A DNA stretch of 64,000 nt from Gossypium raimondii (Eukaryota; Streptophyta; Magnoliopsida; Malvales; Malvaceae): NCBI RefSeq assembly GCF_025698545.1, contig NC_068576.1, positions 56,828,094-56,892,093 on the forward strand, read 5' to 3'. Made by a program: the position numbers and the translations under genes. The notes under the pieces are model-generated. The model saw nothing but the letters and a program-made list of their open reading frames with translations, was not told the origin of the DNA and did not search any database. This document shows, piece by piece, positions 1 through 11,599 of the stretch. Each line of letters starts with the position of its first letter. Within the stretch, counting starts at the first letter, position 1.

Positions 1-1069
1 TGGTTTTTAAGAGTGGGAGGGTGAATGGATTTCTTATATTACAACGGCCATGACTAACATAATCAAAGTCTTACTTTAACCCATTTTTATTCTCTTTCTT
101 ACTTTTTTTTTCCTTTAATGATTTTAATTAATTATACTAATATCATAATTCATAAACTTTTGATTCTGTTGAAAATACAACAAATATTTATATTATAGAA
201 ATCTTTGGACAAGCCATCTTAATCTTTTTTATAAATATTTTCATCCATATAATAAATGTACCGGAAACAACAATTGCTTTTTATTTATGGAAAAAATATT
301 TATCTACCTATTATTATGATTTTTACTTATTTCCTATATTTTCGTACCTTTAAATTTTAATTATTTTATTATTCATATTTCAAATTCAACTTCTTCTTTT
401 TACAATGCATAAATTCTATCCAAAATTTTCAGAATCGGATTGATGATTGAACTAGTCAAATCATTTGTTTGTTGATTCGATCGATTCATTTGATTCAATT
501 AAATAAATTATTAAAAAAATTAAAATTCAATTCATTCGACTGGTACCCATTTTCAAAATTCAATGCCCTTCTCTAGGCTGGTAGCTTGACCAATCTAATT
601 CGGTTCAATTAAATGAAAAATGCGCTTAAGTACTGCACTTGAACTTGACCTTCATTGTTGTTACACTAGTCACGATGCCGACTAAGCTAAAACTAAGTCA
701 AAAAATTCAATTGTTAACACCTTTAAAGCTTTTCACTTGTGTGGTATTTTAAAATAAGAAAAATACTTACTTGCTAATCATGTAACAAATTATAAAAATT
801 AAATTTAATAAAAAATAATAATGTTAACAATTAAATTTAACATTTTAAAATTTGGAAAAAAAAATTAAATTCTAACACAATTTTAACATTGTATAATAAT
901 ATTGGATACATTGTTAATAAAATTTTAAATATTAAATGCAAGAGTTTACTAAAGTAATATTTAATATTGAGGTTGATCACTTGATTGCCCATCTTTTTAA
1001 ATTAATTATTATTTTATTAATATACTGAAAATATTTGGTTTTTTGAAATTCGACACAATCGCTTTCAGC

Positions 1070-1290
1070 CTTTTGATGGCGATGTAATGACGTCATCATA
1101 GTTACGTAAGCACACGTTATATGGAGTGGGTATCATGGGTGTACTAATGAAATGCTTGAAACGATAAGGACGATGCATCACGCGCAAAGTCGGCAACGCG
1201 CTAGCACCGTAAATGTAAGAGGGAATAAAAATAGGTGGGCCCACCAGAACAATGGTGCTAGTGGACTTTTATATTTGTCCGAAATGTAGG
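1070..1290. promoter_or_regulatory. Promoter-like patch without an adjacent gene
   Basis: This segment is clearly richer in G and C than its surroundings. It carries the palindrome TGACGTCA at 1088-1095, a bZIP-type ACGT core. Further ACGT cores follow (TTACGTAAG, CACACGTTAT), and a GTGGGCCCACC block lies near 1236 that resembles TCP/site II elements. No open frame of any size follows on either strand within 1 kb. It may be a promoter relic, the edge of a transposable element or a non-coding RNA promoter. The motifs are visible; function is inferred. Confidence 0.25.
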
Positions 1291-1479
1291 AAGAGAGAGG
1301 GTAACGTCTATGGTGATATTTTATTATAATGGGATTTTGGGAGTTAAAAAAAAAAATTGTGGTTGAGAGATAAAAGTGCGAAAATTATAGTGGTTTGATC
1401 AAGTTATATTAAAAATGAAAAAATTGTAAGTAAAAGTATCAAAGTCGCCATCGTACTATGATTCAAATTATATTTTATT

Positions 1480-1800
1480 TTTTATTTAAAAAATAAGTAA
1501 ATTAATCATTAACTTATTATATGTTAGATTAAAGAGTAAATTGATTTTTTTTGTTAAAAATTATTTTCTATTGTTAAAATTTGGTCTCTATATGTCAAAA
1601 TGAGGTACTCATGGTACATCATGTATAACTATATAGTTATTCTATCAACCACGTCAATTTTTAACAGTAAAAATAGATGAAATTTCAACATAAAATATTG
1701 GTTTGCTCTTTGGTCTAATGTACAAAGTCTAATTTCCCTTTTTAGTAAAGGGGAAAAAATGCAATTTGATTCCTAATATAGGGGCTTTCATGGTACTTTT
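1480..1800. repeat. Foldback repeat family A, copy 1
   Basis: One of about seven diverged copies of a foldback element in this window. The shared core is GTTAAAAAT followed by a central block mentioning AGTTATTCTATCA and then TTTTTAACAGTAAAAAT with ATCAAAGAGCAAA-type words on both sides in opposite orientation. No coding capacity. The other copies are near 22490, 35385, 36865, 46200, 53920 and 56775. Confidence 0.55.
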
Positions 1801-2369
1801 ATTGAAAATTGTACTGGTGACTGGAGCCTGTTAAATTGGTTATCGAATACCTTGCTTTTATCTGAAAATAAGTTCTTCTCATTCTTTAGTGTTGAAACTG
1901 ATTGAACTGGTTAAATGTGAACTTATGCTTCTCAAATACAAATCCTACATGACATGATCAACGGTGGATTGGTGTTTACTGTTCTCCCTTTTTTTATTTC
2001 AATTGTTGATTTAAAAAGATCCCACTATAAGGGGATCTTTAAATAGATGCCACGAAGTTAGAGTGAAAAAAATTAAGTTTGAAAGATGTGTTTGGACAAA
2101 AAAATTAAACTTGTGTAAAATATGGATCAAGCTTCTCATACTTAGCTTGACTCGACCCATTTTCAAGTTTTTAATATCTTTTCCCTTTTCCTTTATGTAA
2201 TTTATAAAGTAAATATTTAAAATATATTAAGTTTATACTTTTAAAAGTAAAAGTAACTTGAGTTGCATTAAATTAGATTGAATTAACCATTTACAAATAT
2301 AAATAGATTTAAACAAAAATTGACTCATATGTCGAATCGAGCGAACTTGAAATTTTGAATTTAGCCGCT

Positions 2370-2650
2370 ATATTTTTTTATGAATTTAGCCCTTCTATTT
2401 TTAGGTTTCAAAATTTAAATTCAATTATTAACATTATTAATTTTATTGATGTGACATATTGACATAAAAAACTCATTGGTAGTCATATAACTAAAAATTG
2501 ACGTTGTAATGAACATAAATTTAACAAAATAATTTTAACAATGTTAACAGTTAAATCTAAATTTTAAAATCTAAAAAGTAAAAGGAGTGAATTCTTATAA
2601 GAAAAAGGTTGAGGGATTAAATTCCGAATTTATAAAGAGCCCGAGGACTT
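2370..2650. repeat. Foldback repeat family B, copy 1
   Basis: An AT-rich foldback with arms reading roughly TGAATTTAGCCCTTCTATTTTT on the left and the complement AAAAGTAAAAGGAGTGAATTC on the right, around a centre with TTAACA words. Related copies lie near 34390-34680 and in an intron at about 38190-38505. Non-coding MITE-like element. Confidence 0.45.
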
Positions 2651-3432
2651 ATAGTACATCGCTTAAGTACTACAAAAGAAAAAAAAAGAGTAATGCGCGA
2701 TTGTTCAATACGCGCGGAGTGAGGGACGGTGCAACGTGGCACTATAAAGAGCGAGAAATTTCCGCGATGATTCATGAAGACCTTACTTAAAGCTAAGGTC
2801 AACATTTTTATTGGAAAGAATTTGGAGTTATAAGCTGTAGCGCAACGTAGAGTAAGCGCTTGAGAATCGAATTGTATGGCCGTTCGATTAAAGTTGGAAT
2901 GGATTGGTGGAAGGCATCTGCATCGTATATCAATAAACAAAGGCAAAAAGTGATTGATTTGAAATTTGGGCAACTTACAGCCCATATCAATTAAGAATCT
3001 CGAAAAGGGTTTTGGTTTTAATTTAAATTAATAATATTCCAATAATTATAAGAAAAAAAGTGATACCCACATTATCAGAGAAGAAAAATAAATATATAAA
3101 GAATAAAAAATCGACAATAAAAATTAAATTCGCACTTAAAGGATTTTAATTTAAATTAATAATTTTCAGGGAAAGAGGAATTTTTGCCAACACCACCTTT
3201 CCATTTCGTGTGCCATCTATCTAACTCTGAATTAGAATGACAAAATTGGGAATCCTTTGCACCGTGCTGAGGCTGACCCCACGTAGATCTAGAGAACCAC
3301 AAGCTAACTGAATATTGCTTACAATGGTGTCCTAAATGTTAACAACATTGTCAATAGATGAGTGTTAATCCTCCTCATGTGCCCAATCAATAGTCTGTTG
3401 CGGGACGCTCAAGTCTCTGCATCAAATTTAGC

Positions 3433-3675
3433 TTAAAGCTCCCTCGCTACTAGTTCACTGCATGCATACTTAAGCTTGCCATTCAACTTCTTAACTTTGG
3501 TCTCAAGATTGATAACCCAAGTTTCAAGATGGCAACCTTCACTCATATGCACCAAATTATTGACGTTATTCTCTTTCTCATTGAAAAACCTCTCCTTCCA
3601 GAGTTTATCCTCTTGCTTACATGTCTTAGCCTTCTGCTCCTCAAAAGGTAATGGGTTTTTTTTCACATTATTCAA
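3433..3675 (-). pseudogene. Short coiled-coil open frame, probable retroelement remnant
   Basis: An 80-residue open frame on the minus strand is rich in Lys and Glu and looks like a coiled coil (for example METKVKKL-like heptads near its end). It has no recognisable catalytic domain and sits between dispersed repeats. It resembles the spacer region of plant retrotransposon gag-like proteins, but that is an impression, not a demonstrated match. It could equally be a chance open frame. Confidence 0.2.
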
Positions 3676-4029
3676 CTCGAAATCTAGGGGGCTGGCAGGG
3701 GCCCGCCCCCTAAAATGAAAAATTGATATTTAGGTAATTCAAAAAAATTAAAATTTAAAATTAGTAAAGGTAAATTGTATTTTGGCCCCCCTAAAATTAT
3801 AAAAATTTGATTTAATCTTTTAAAAATTATAAAGATATAGACTATAAAAAAAATTACATTTCATTCGCCACTCCCTAAAAAATTGTTTTGGCTTCGCCCT
3901 GCCAATGACATGCCTGGTTAGAACCAAAGTGCATGATTTGTCGACAGAATTTAGTTTATCTACATCCAAGAGGCAAAATGTTACGCAAGACAATAAATGA
4001 GAAGTGAAACGATTCAATTTTCACTGGCG

Positions 4030-5361
4030 TCAGAAAATACAGTTTTAGAATCTTATTTCTGTAAAATGAGTCCGTAAATATTAAATAAAGATATTTATGG
4101 AGTTATTATATTGATGAATTTAAATTTGGATAGCCAATTTAGTCAAATTTGTGATTAATCAAGGCCCAGAAACTAAATTGTAAAATTCAACCGCTATAGA
4201 TTTTTAATTGATAAATGGCTTGGAGACGTAAATTGCAATTAACCAAAGGTTCGGAACATCAATTAAACCATGTTTAAATAGGTGTTAGTGGATGGTAAGA
4301 TGAAATGACCATTAACTTAAAACAAATTAAGGTTAATTAACTTAATTTACAAATTAATCCCACTGTATAAGTGATAATTCGGTGGGAAAAGAGGTAAACT
4401 CATCTTCTTCAACCGGATAGAAGAAAAGAAGAAGAATAAAAAACCTCATTAAAGGTTTTTCAAGCTTTTAGCTTCAATTTTAGCTAATGTTGACACGGAA
4501 TCATCAACAGGGAAAAGGAAATCGAAGATCAACAACGAATAACTCAGAAATTCAGTATAGCGAATTCTTGATAGTTCGAGCAGTTGATCTAGCATCCCGG
4601 AAGCAATCCCTAAATCAAAAAAGTTTGTATAAATTCCATTTTGATTTAAGTATGACATGTACCTAGGTTGAGTCAAATTTGGTACAAAACTATGTTTATA
4701 TGCACTTTTAGTTTGTAAAGGTTAATGTGTGAACTTTGTTAATAGAACATGACATGTTAATGGATTCAAATATGGGTTGAAACAGTATGAAATGTTGTAA
4801 TTGTAGAAGAACTTGGTGATTAGGTAAGTATGCTTATGGTTTTGTATGAATTATGTTAATTAGTTAACTTATGGGTAATATGTAAATGGTAGACCATGGT
4901 TCAAAGTGTTTAGTTACGTTTGATACCTAGAGAATTTATGTTTGGGCTGGAAATGTAGTTGGAATATGTAGAACAGAATGTCACGTCGCAATGTTAAGTG
5001 TACGTCGTCTCTATGAGATCAAGCCACCATGTTATGCCACGATGTCGAGCATAGTTCGTCAACACGATCCCAAAAAAATATGTTGCATCGTAACGAGGAA
5101 CCCACTGACGCTACCACGTGAACTTAAACTTTTAAAAATATTACAGTTTAATCTTAATTCAATCTCGAGTTGACATTAGAGCTTTCGTAAGCTCGTATAT
5201 GACCTGTAAATGAATACGAATTGTTGTAAATGCTTGTTTTATTAATATTTTAATGTTTAAAGTTTTACATCTAATTGTAATTTGATCATAGTAGCCCCAA
5301 CAATGAGTGTGACACCTTATAGTTCGAATTCGACGATCGGGTCAAGTATAAGGTGTTACAA
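4030..5361. repeat. LTR-like fragment ending in TGACACC...GGTGTTACA hairpin
   Basis: The right end holds a 52-base inverted pair at 5310-5361, TGACACCTTATA facing TATAAGGTGTTACA. I recognise this arrangement as typical of the 3' end of some plant gypsy-type LTRs. The preceding sequence, with several CGTCG words near 4980-5110, is also unlike ordinary spacer. No matching left end with TG and no target-site duplication could be found, so the left border is a guess and the element is probably truncated. Confidence 0.3.
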
Positions 5362-6437
5362 GAAAAGTCACATATGACATATAAATCCATCACATTTGAA
5401 AAACACATTGTCTAATTTCTTCAGGTCGATTCCAACAGTGCTTTAAGTTAACATTACCACCCTATTATGACACCCATGGAATAGGAAATTCAATAGTCGA
5501 AGCTTGTGTCCAACCTCTCTTCCTCCATAAACTCCCCTTCATCATTGAGGTAAAGTGGACAATAAATCTATGTGGTGCTTTGCAAAATCTCTACCACATT
5601 CACTTTTTTAAAACTTCCAAGTTTGGCAACTCTTCGTAGATTCGACGATGTGAGTTGCTTCCAACATAACAACTCTTCGCACCGTACTCTTTAGTGTGAA
5701 CTATCACAACCACTCACCCCCAACTTTTATGTTGTAACAAACAAAATAAAATTGTTAATTTTATAAATAATTCACTAGATCAGTCTAGAAATTGTAATTA
5801 AACCTCAACTATACTCGTTCTTGCACCTATATTTTTACTTGTGAACTCTCAGAAGAAAAATTAGGATTAATAATATTATTTGGTACATGAGTTTGGCTTT
5901 ACTGTCACAACCACCTATACTTTTACTAGAGTTTTTTTGTCCCACTTAAAAACACAAATTGGCTTCAATGTTCAATTTGATACTTGAGCTATTTTTGTCC
6001 CAATTAAGTGCTTGTGGTTTTTTACTATGACACATGTATCAAATATTCATTCGACCATATGATGCCATTTGATATGAATATCAAATTAAATATTGAAACT
6101 AAATTTAAATACCAAATTAAACATTAAAACTAAAAATCAAATGATATATTAACCTAGGATTTTGAATACCAAATATTCCTTCTTTTTGCTTTTTAAATAG
6201 GACTTTTCCCGCTTAATGGATAAGCATTTGCTACCAATGAGTAATTTTTTCTCATCTTAAATTCCAAGATTGGATTTGCGCCAATGGAAACCATAAATTT
6301 CATACACAATAGAAGGATATGGTAGATCTATCTTTTTTAGATAGTGAACGGATGAACCCCATTCTATTCACTGGTACGGTTCGTTGATACTAAAAAAGTT
6401 GTTTTTTTTCTCAGCCCATGATCTGAACAAGTTGCAC

Positions 6438-6551
6438 ATACACCCTAGTACATGTTCCTCGGCCCTGAGGGCATCCTCTAAGAGTAGGGGATTTCGTGAC
6501 ATTTCTAATTGGCTGTCTTGCATTTCTAATAAGTTGTTTAATAGTTGGCAT
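6438..6551 (-). pseudogene. rps12: Plastid rps12 5' exon copy
   Basis: The 114-base exon encodes the first 38 residues of plastid ribosomal protein S12, starting [17 protein letters not shown] and ending GTCTRVY. It is uninterrupted. It is followed on the minus strand by GTGCAACTTG, the 5' end of the trans-spliced group II intron. In plastids this exon is joined in trans to exons elsewhere in the plastome, so a nuclear copy cannot make a complete protein. It is part of the NUPT. Confidence 0.93.
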
Positions 6552-6723
6552 ACTGAATCATATACATAATAGACTGGTTTAGATCGATCATAACCAGATG
6601 ATTCTGAATTACTTCTTTTTCTATTTAATAGATTAATAAAATATTAACCCTTTAGGCTTAAGTTAAGAAGGAAAGGAAGAAGATGGATTAAATCAATCTT
6701 AATTAAATTGTGAATTGGTGCTA

Positions 6724-6790
6724 AATCGTTGCTATTGCTATTTGTTATTTAACTTATTTACTTATTTAATCGTTGCTATTGCTATTTGTT
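6724..6790. repeat. 23-bp direct repeat at the clpP truncation point
   Basis: The words AATCGTTGCTATTGCTATTT plus GTT occur twice, at 6724-6746 and 6768-6790. The second copy abuts the position where homology to clpP exon 3 stops. This looks like the scar of a deletion or slippage event in the inserted plastid DNA. Confidence 0.7.
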
Positions 6791-8726
6791 CTTTATACAT
6801 AAACCTGTGTGAGGCTTTCGCGAAGTTTCAGTAGTTCTTCCGTTTCTAGGATAAATTCTCCTGTTTGTGCCCCATAAAAAGAACTAGCAGGTTGATAGAT
6901 AATTACCCTGATCATATAACTTAATAAAAGGTTGTTCTAACTCACATAATGAGGCGAGAAGAATAGCTAAAGAATAATAAGAAAAAAAATATATAATTGA
7001 ACAACTGTATAGGCATTTTTTGTGTATTGCATACGACTTTACAATGGAATTCTCTTTTTTCTTTCATCTAAAAAAGAAAAAGAGAAAATATAGAGAGCGT
7101 CTATTAGGCCCAGATCACTAAATAATCCAATTACCACCCTTCTTTTTTTTTTCAGAAAAGTTCAAAAATACTATGATGGCTCCATTGCTTTATATATTTA
7201 TTTCGTCTATAATTCAGCAATCCCAAAGTTTGTGACGCTGAGATAGGCCCACGAAAGCTAAGATAAAATTGGAATGCCCGTTCTCTCATACTACTCTTTC
7301 GATACATAATCTAATGTTTTGAAAAAAAAAAGAAAAAAAATTTCATATCGAATTCGAAGTGCCATGCTATTATTACTTACTAATTCATATTTCATATGGC
7401 AAAGGCATAGTCTTCTTTTTTCTTTCCATCAAATAAAAAAAACTCATTGGCGCCGAGCGTGAGGGAATGCTAGACGTTTGGTAATTTCTCCTCCGGCAAG
7501 GAGAAAAGATCCCATTGAAGCAGCCAATCCCATGCATATTGTATGCACATTTGGTTGCACAAATTGCACAGTATCATAAATAGCTACTCCGGGTATTACC
7601 CATCCGCCAGGAGAGTTTTTAAACAAATATAGATATTTGGTATCATTCTCTATACTGAGATATACCAGAAGACTAATAAGTTGATTCGAGATCTCACTAT
7701 CAACCTCTTGGCCTAAAAAAAGTAATCTTTCTCGATAAAGTCGGTTGATTAGGATAAAATTGTATCCCTTAGTAGCCGTACAAGCACCTTTTGATGCAAA
7801 CGGTTCAACAAAAATTGCGAAAAATAATCAATGTGTAGATTCCAGCCATCCTTCGTTTTTTCTAGTGTGCCTTTTCTAACTTCTAATTTCTAACGAATGA
7901 GCTTTTTTTTATTTACATTTTTTAAATAAAATGAAATTCAAAATGAAATTAAAGAAAGATAAGTTTTGGCCTATTTTCCTATAATCTATAATATAGAAAA
8001 AAATTCGCTAAACTTATCGCACAAACTTTTCATTTATCTATTTTTTCATTGGGATTCAATCCAAATCACGATGTCATTTTCTTATTCTTGAATGGGCTTC
8101 ATCAATTTTTTTTTCATTTTTTTTTGTTTTATGCTCTACTCCGAGTAAAGATCCGTCCGATTTTGATTTGCGCATATAGGACAAATGACTGAATACCACA
8201 TCCTTTTTTCTATGATTTCATTTCCTTTTTTATTTTGTTTTAATTCCTTTTTCTTTCATGTTTTCTGCCAAATATTCAACGTATTTCTCATATTATTCGA
8301 TTGATTAATAGTTTGAAATCGTTCTTATTTCTATTTCGAATTTGTAAATAAAAAAGATTTATGATTATGATATAGGTGGTAATCATAAATGTATTACAAA
8401 TTGGGTTTTTTTCTAAACGGAGCATGGATGCTTCATTTTTTCGGTCCAACCAAGCCAACCATAAATCATTCTAATTGAAAATATTAATCTGGACACCCCC
8501 CAAAAATGAAATAGATCTCTAATTGCACTTCATTATACTTCACGCTACAAATTTTTGATAATTCAATGAATCTTTTTTGGGCGAAACAGAGGATATCTCG
8601 ATCGGGTGAGAGAATTGGGGAATCTCATATGACCCAATATATTGACAAGTCGCACTATATGCCAACCCAAACTGCATCTTCTTCTCCCGAATTTCGGAAA
8701 GGAACTTTTGAAACACTAATAGGCAT
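6788..8726 (-). pseudogene. clpP: Plastid clpP copy, 3'-truncated
   Basis: Copy of the plastid gene for the catalytic subunit of the Clp protease. Exon 1 at 8656-8726 (71 bases) reads MPISVSKVPFRNSGEED. Exon 2 at about 7454-7748 is open and contains [16 protein letters not shown] and the GLAASMGS segment around the active serine. Exon 3 survives only from 6906 to about 6788 ([18 protein letters not shown] onwards), then hits a TAA where a CAA is expected and loses homology. The catalytic Asp region at the 3' end is therefore missing. Both group II introns are retained. Non-functional NUPT member. Confidence 0.93.
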
Positions 8727-9137
8727 TAAAGGAAAGAAAAAGAATTAAATACTATATTTCACTTTGATCTGGAAGCGTAATGATGGTCATAACAATATTG
8801 GCCTAATATTTTATACATAGATAGAATAATGCCATAAAATAAAGAAAAACAGAATGAATGAAAGAGAATTCTTACCAATAGGTCATTTGAATGACGAACA
8901 AATAGGGATGCGTTCATTCATAAAAAATAGGATCAACCCCTGTTGTGTATTGATACTTATAGGGTATAGAATAGATCTATTTCTCTTTTTTCTTATGAGC
9001 CGAATTCTTCCCTTAATTACTAAGGGGATAGAACAAATATTAATCATTTCTCCGAAAGAATCCATCGAAAATGGGAGGTATTCAAATGCAATAAAGTTAC
9101 ATAGTGTCTATTTTTCGTCGATAAAAAGGTTATTTCC

Positions 9138-10648
9138 ATGGGTTTGCCTTGGTATCGTGTTCATGCTGTCGTATTGAATGATCCCGGTCACTTGCTTTCT
9201 ATTCATATAATGCATACGGATCTGGTTGCTGGTTGGGTCGGTTCAATGGCTCTATATGAATTAGTCGTTTTTGATCCCTCCAATCCCGTTATTGATCTAA
9301 TGTAGAGACCAGGTATATTCGTTATAACCTTAATGACTCATTTAGGAATAACCAATTCATGGGGCGGTTGGAGTATTATAGGGAGGACTATAACAAATTC
9401 GGGTATTTAGAGTTACAAAGGTGTGGTCGGAGCACATATTGTATTTTCTAGCTTGTGCTTATTAGCAGCTATCTGGCATTGGGTATATTGGGATCTAGAA
9501 ATTTTTTGTGATTAGAGCACAGGAAAACCTTCTTTGGATTTGCCCAAGATTTTTGGAATTAATTTATTTATTTCAGGAGTGGCTTGCTTTGGCTTTGGCG
9601 TATTTCATGTAGCATGAGTGTATGGTCTTGGAATATGGGTGTCAGACCCTTATGGACTAACTAGCAAGGTCCAACCTGTAAATCCGACGTGGGGCATGGA
9701 AGGTTTTGATCCTTTTGTTTCGGGAGGAATAGCCTCTCATCATATTGCAGAAGGGACATTAGGCATATTAGCGGGCTTATTCCATCTTAGTGTCCGCCCG
9801 CCCCATTTATACAAAGGATTACGTATGGGAAATATTGAAATCATCTTTTTCAGTAGTATAGCTGCTGCCTTTTTTGCAGCTTTTGTTGTTGTCAGAACTA
9901 TGTGGTATGGTTCAACAACTACCCCCATCGAATTATTTGGTCCTACTCGTTATCAATAGGATCAAGGATACTTCCAGCAAGAAATATATCGAAGGGTTAG
10001 TGTTGGGTTAGCCGAAAATCAAAGTTTATTAGAAGCTTGGTCTAAAATTCCTAAAAAAATAGCTTTTTATAATTACATTGGCAATAATCCGATAAAAGGA
10101 GGATTATTCAGAGTGGGTTCAATGGATAACGGGGATAGAATAGCCATTGGGTGGTTAGGGCACCCTATCACAAACATAAACTTTTTTTTATGTCGTATGC
10201 CTACTTTTTTTGAAACATTTTCGGTTGCTTTGGTAGACAGAGACGAAATTGTTAGAGTGGATGTCCCTTTTAGAATGGTAGAATCAAAGTATAGTGTCGA
10301 ACAAGTAGGTGTAATTGTTAAGTTTTATGGCGGCGAACTCAATGGAGTGAGTTATAGTGATCCTGCTACTGTGAAAAAATATGCTAGACGCGCTCAATTG
10401 GGTGAAATTTTTGAATTAGATCGTGCTACTTTGAAATCCGATGATGTTTTTCGTAGCAGTCCGAGGGGTTAGTTTACTTTTGGGCATACTTCGTTTGCCT
10501 TGCTTTTCTTCTTGGACACATTTTCCATGGTGCTAGAACCCTGTTTAGAGATATTTTTGCCGATATTGATCCAGATTTGGATGCTCAAGTGGAATTTTGA
10601 GCATTCCAAAAACTTGAAGATCCAACTACAAGAAGACAAGTTGTCTGA
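9138..10648 (+). pseudogene. psbB: Plastid psbB copy (CP47), multiple stops and a frameshift
   Basis: Begins [18 protein letters not shown], the N-terminus of photosystem II protein CP47, and ends near QKLEDPTTRRQ. In-frame stops occur at 9303, 9408, 9513, 9615, 9957 and 10470. A single-base loss near 10513 shifts the frame, and a short deletion lies near 10170 (GHPI then directly toward RMPTFFETF). Four of the six stops replace tryptophan (TGG to TAG). The open pieces at 9618-9959 and 10113-10472 are remnants of the same frame, not genes. Confidence 0.96.
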
Positions 10649-10829
10649 TGCAAGATTGCTTTGTTATTTTTCGCTTCTACTTCTATTTGTGATTTGTCAT
10701 AGGCTGCTGGAAAAATCTTGATTTAAATCGCTGCCTTTTCTTTTATTCTTGTTCTTTCTTTATTTTATTCGGGAGATGATTCCAAATAAACAGGTACGGA
10801 AGCTATAATTGTAAACCACAATCGAATTT

Positions 10830-10937
10830 ATGGAAGCATTGGTTTATACATTCCTCTTAGTATCTACTCTCGGGATATTTTTTTTCGCTATCTTTTTTAG
10901 AGAACTGCCTAAAATTCTAACTAAAAAAATGAAATGA
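10830..10937 (+). pseudogene. psbT: Plastid psbT copy, frame open
   Basis: A 35-residue frame starting [16 protein letters not shown] and ending KKMK matches the small photosystem II subunit PsbT, including its single membrane helix. The frame is open, but several residues differ from the usual sequence near the C-terminus. It lies in order downstream of the psbB copy. With no plastid promoter context or transit peptide in the nucleus, it is taken as non-functional. Confidence 0.9.
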
Positions 10938-10953
10938 TTTTTCATTATCTCAA

Positions 10954-11097
<144 letters not shown>

Positions 11098-11189
11098 TCA
11101 AGATCAGAATCGGTCTATGATAAGATTGTTTATTTACAACGGAATGATATACAAAGTCAACAGATCTCACTGAATACAAAATAAGATTT

Positions 11190-11411
11190 ATGGCTATAGA
11201 AACCTTTGAGGGTAGTTCTAGATCTGGTCCAAGACGAACTGTTGTAGGGGATTTTTTGAAACCATTGAATTCGAAATATGGTAAGGTAGCCCTTGGATGG
11301 GGAACGACTCCTTTGATGGGTGTCGCAATGGCTTTATTTGCGATATTCTTATCTATTATTTTGGAGATTTATAATTCTTCCGTTTTACTGGATGAAATTT
11401 CAATGAATTAG
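11190..11411 (+). pseudogene. psbH: Plastid psbH copy, frame open
   Basis: A 73-residue frame matches photosystem II phosphoprotein PsbH over its full length: the N-terminal [20 protein letters not shown] with its phosphorylated Thr region, the membrane helix [17 protein letters not shown] and the end LLDEISMN. Several replacements relative to the usual sequence (GDFLK, NSKYGK, ALGWG) indicate relaxed constraint. The frame survives although neighbouring psbB does not, which is plausible by chance given its short length. Confidence 0.93.
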
Positions 11412-11539
11412 ATTCACAAGAATCACGAAGCCTCGCTTTTCAATACAAAAAGTGAAACCTTTAGTTCTCGGATTTTTTTAGCCCCATTTTATTTCGGTAG
11501 TTCGACGGTGAAATTTATTTGTTTCTATATTTCCGGAAT

Positions 11540-11545
11540 ATGAGT
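11540..11545 (+). pseudogene. petB: petB first exon (6 bases) in plastid insertion
   Basis: ATGAGT followed by GTGTGACTTG is the tiny first exon of plastid petB (cytochrome b6) and the start of its group II intron. Only a few dozen bases of the intron follow before nuclear sequence resumes, which places the right edge of the plastid insertion near 11590. Confidence 0.85.
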
Positions 11546-11599
11546 GTGTGACTTGTTATAATTGATCCTATTGATAGTACAGAAAATGTATACTCTGAG

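Larger units (their letters stand above)
1..6164. other. Gene-poor repeat-rich spacer
   Basis: No coding gene is supported here. The stretch is AT-rich and made mostly of degenerate dispersed repeats. These include a foldback copy at about 1480-1800, another family at about 2370-2650, an LTR-like fragment at about 4030-5361, and a GC-rich repeat at about 3680-3905 that starts near GGGGCCCGCCCC and ends near GCTTCGCCCTGCC. Isolated higher-GC patches at 1070-1290 and 2640-2990 are listed separately. Short open frames in this stretch have no recognisable domains. Confidence 0.6.

Noticed and set aside
5310-5361. The hairpin TGACACC...GGTGTTACA considered as a small RNA gene
   Set aside because: It resembles an LTR end, and the arms are too short for a microRNA precursor.
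9618-9959. Apparent 113-residue photosystem protein gene
   Set aside because: It is the middle of the broken psbB copy between two in-frame stops.
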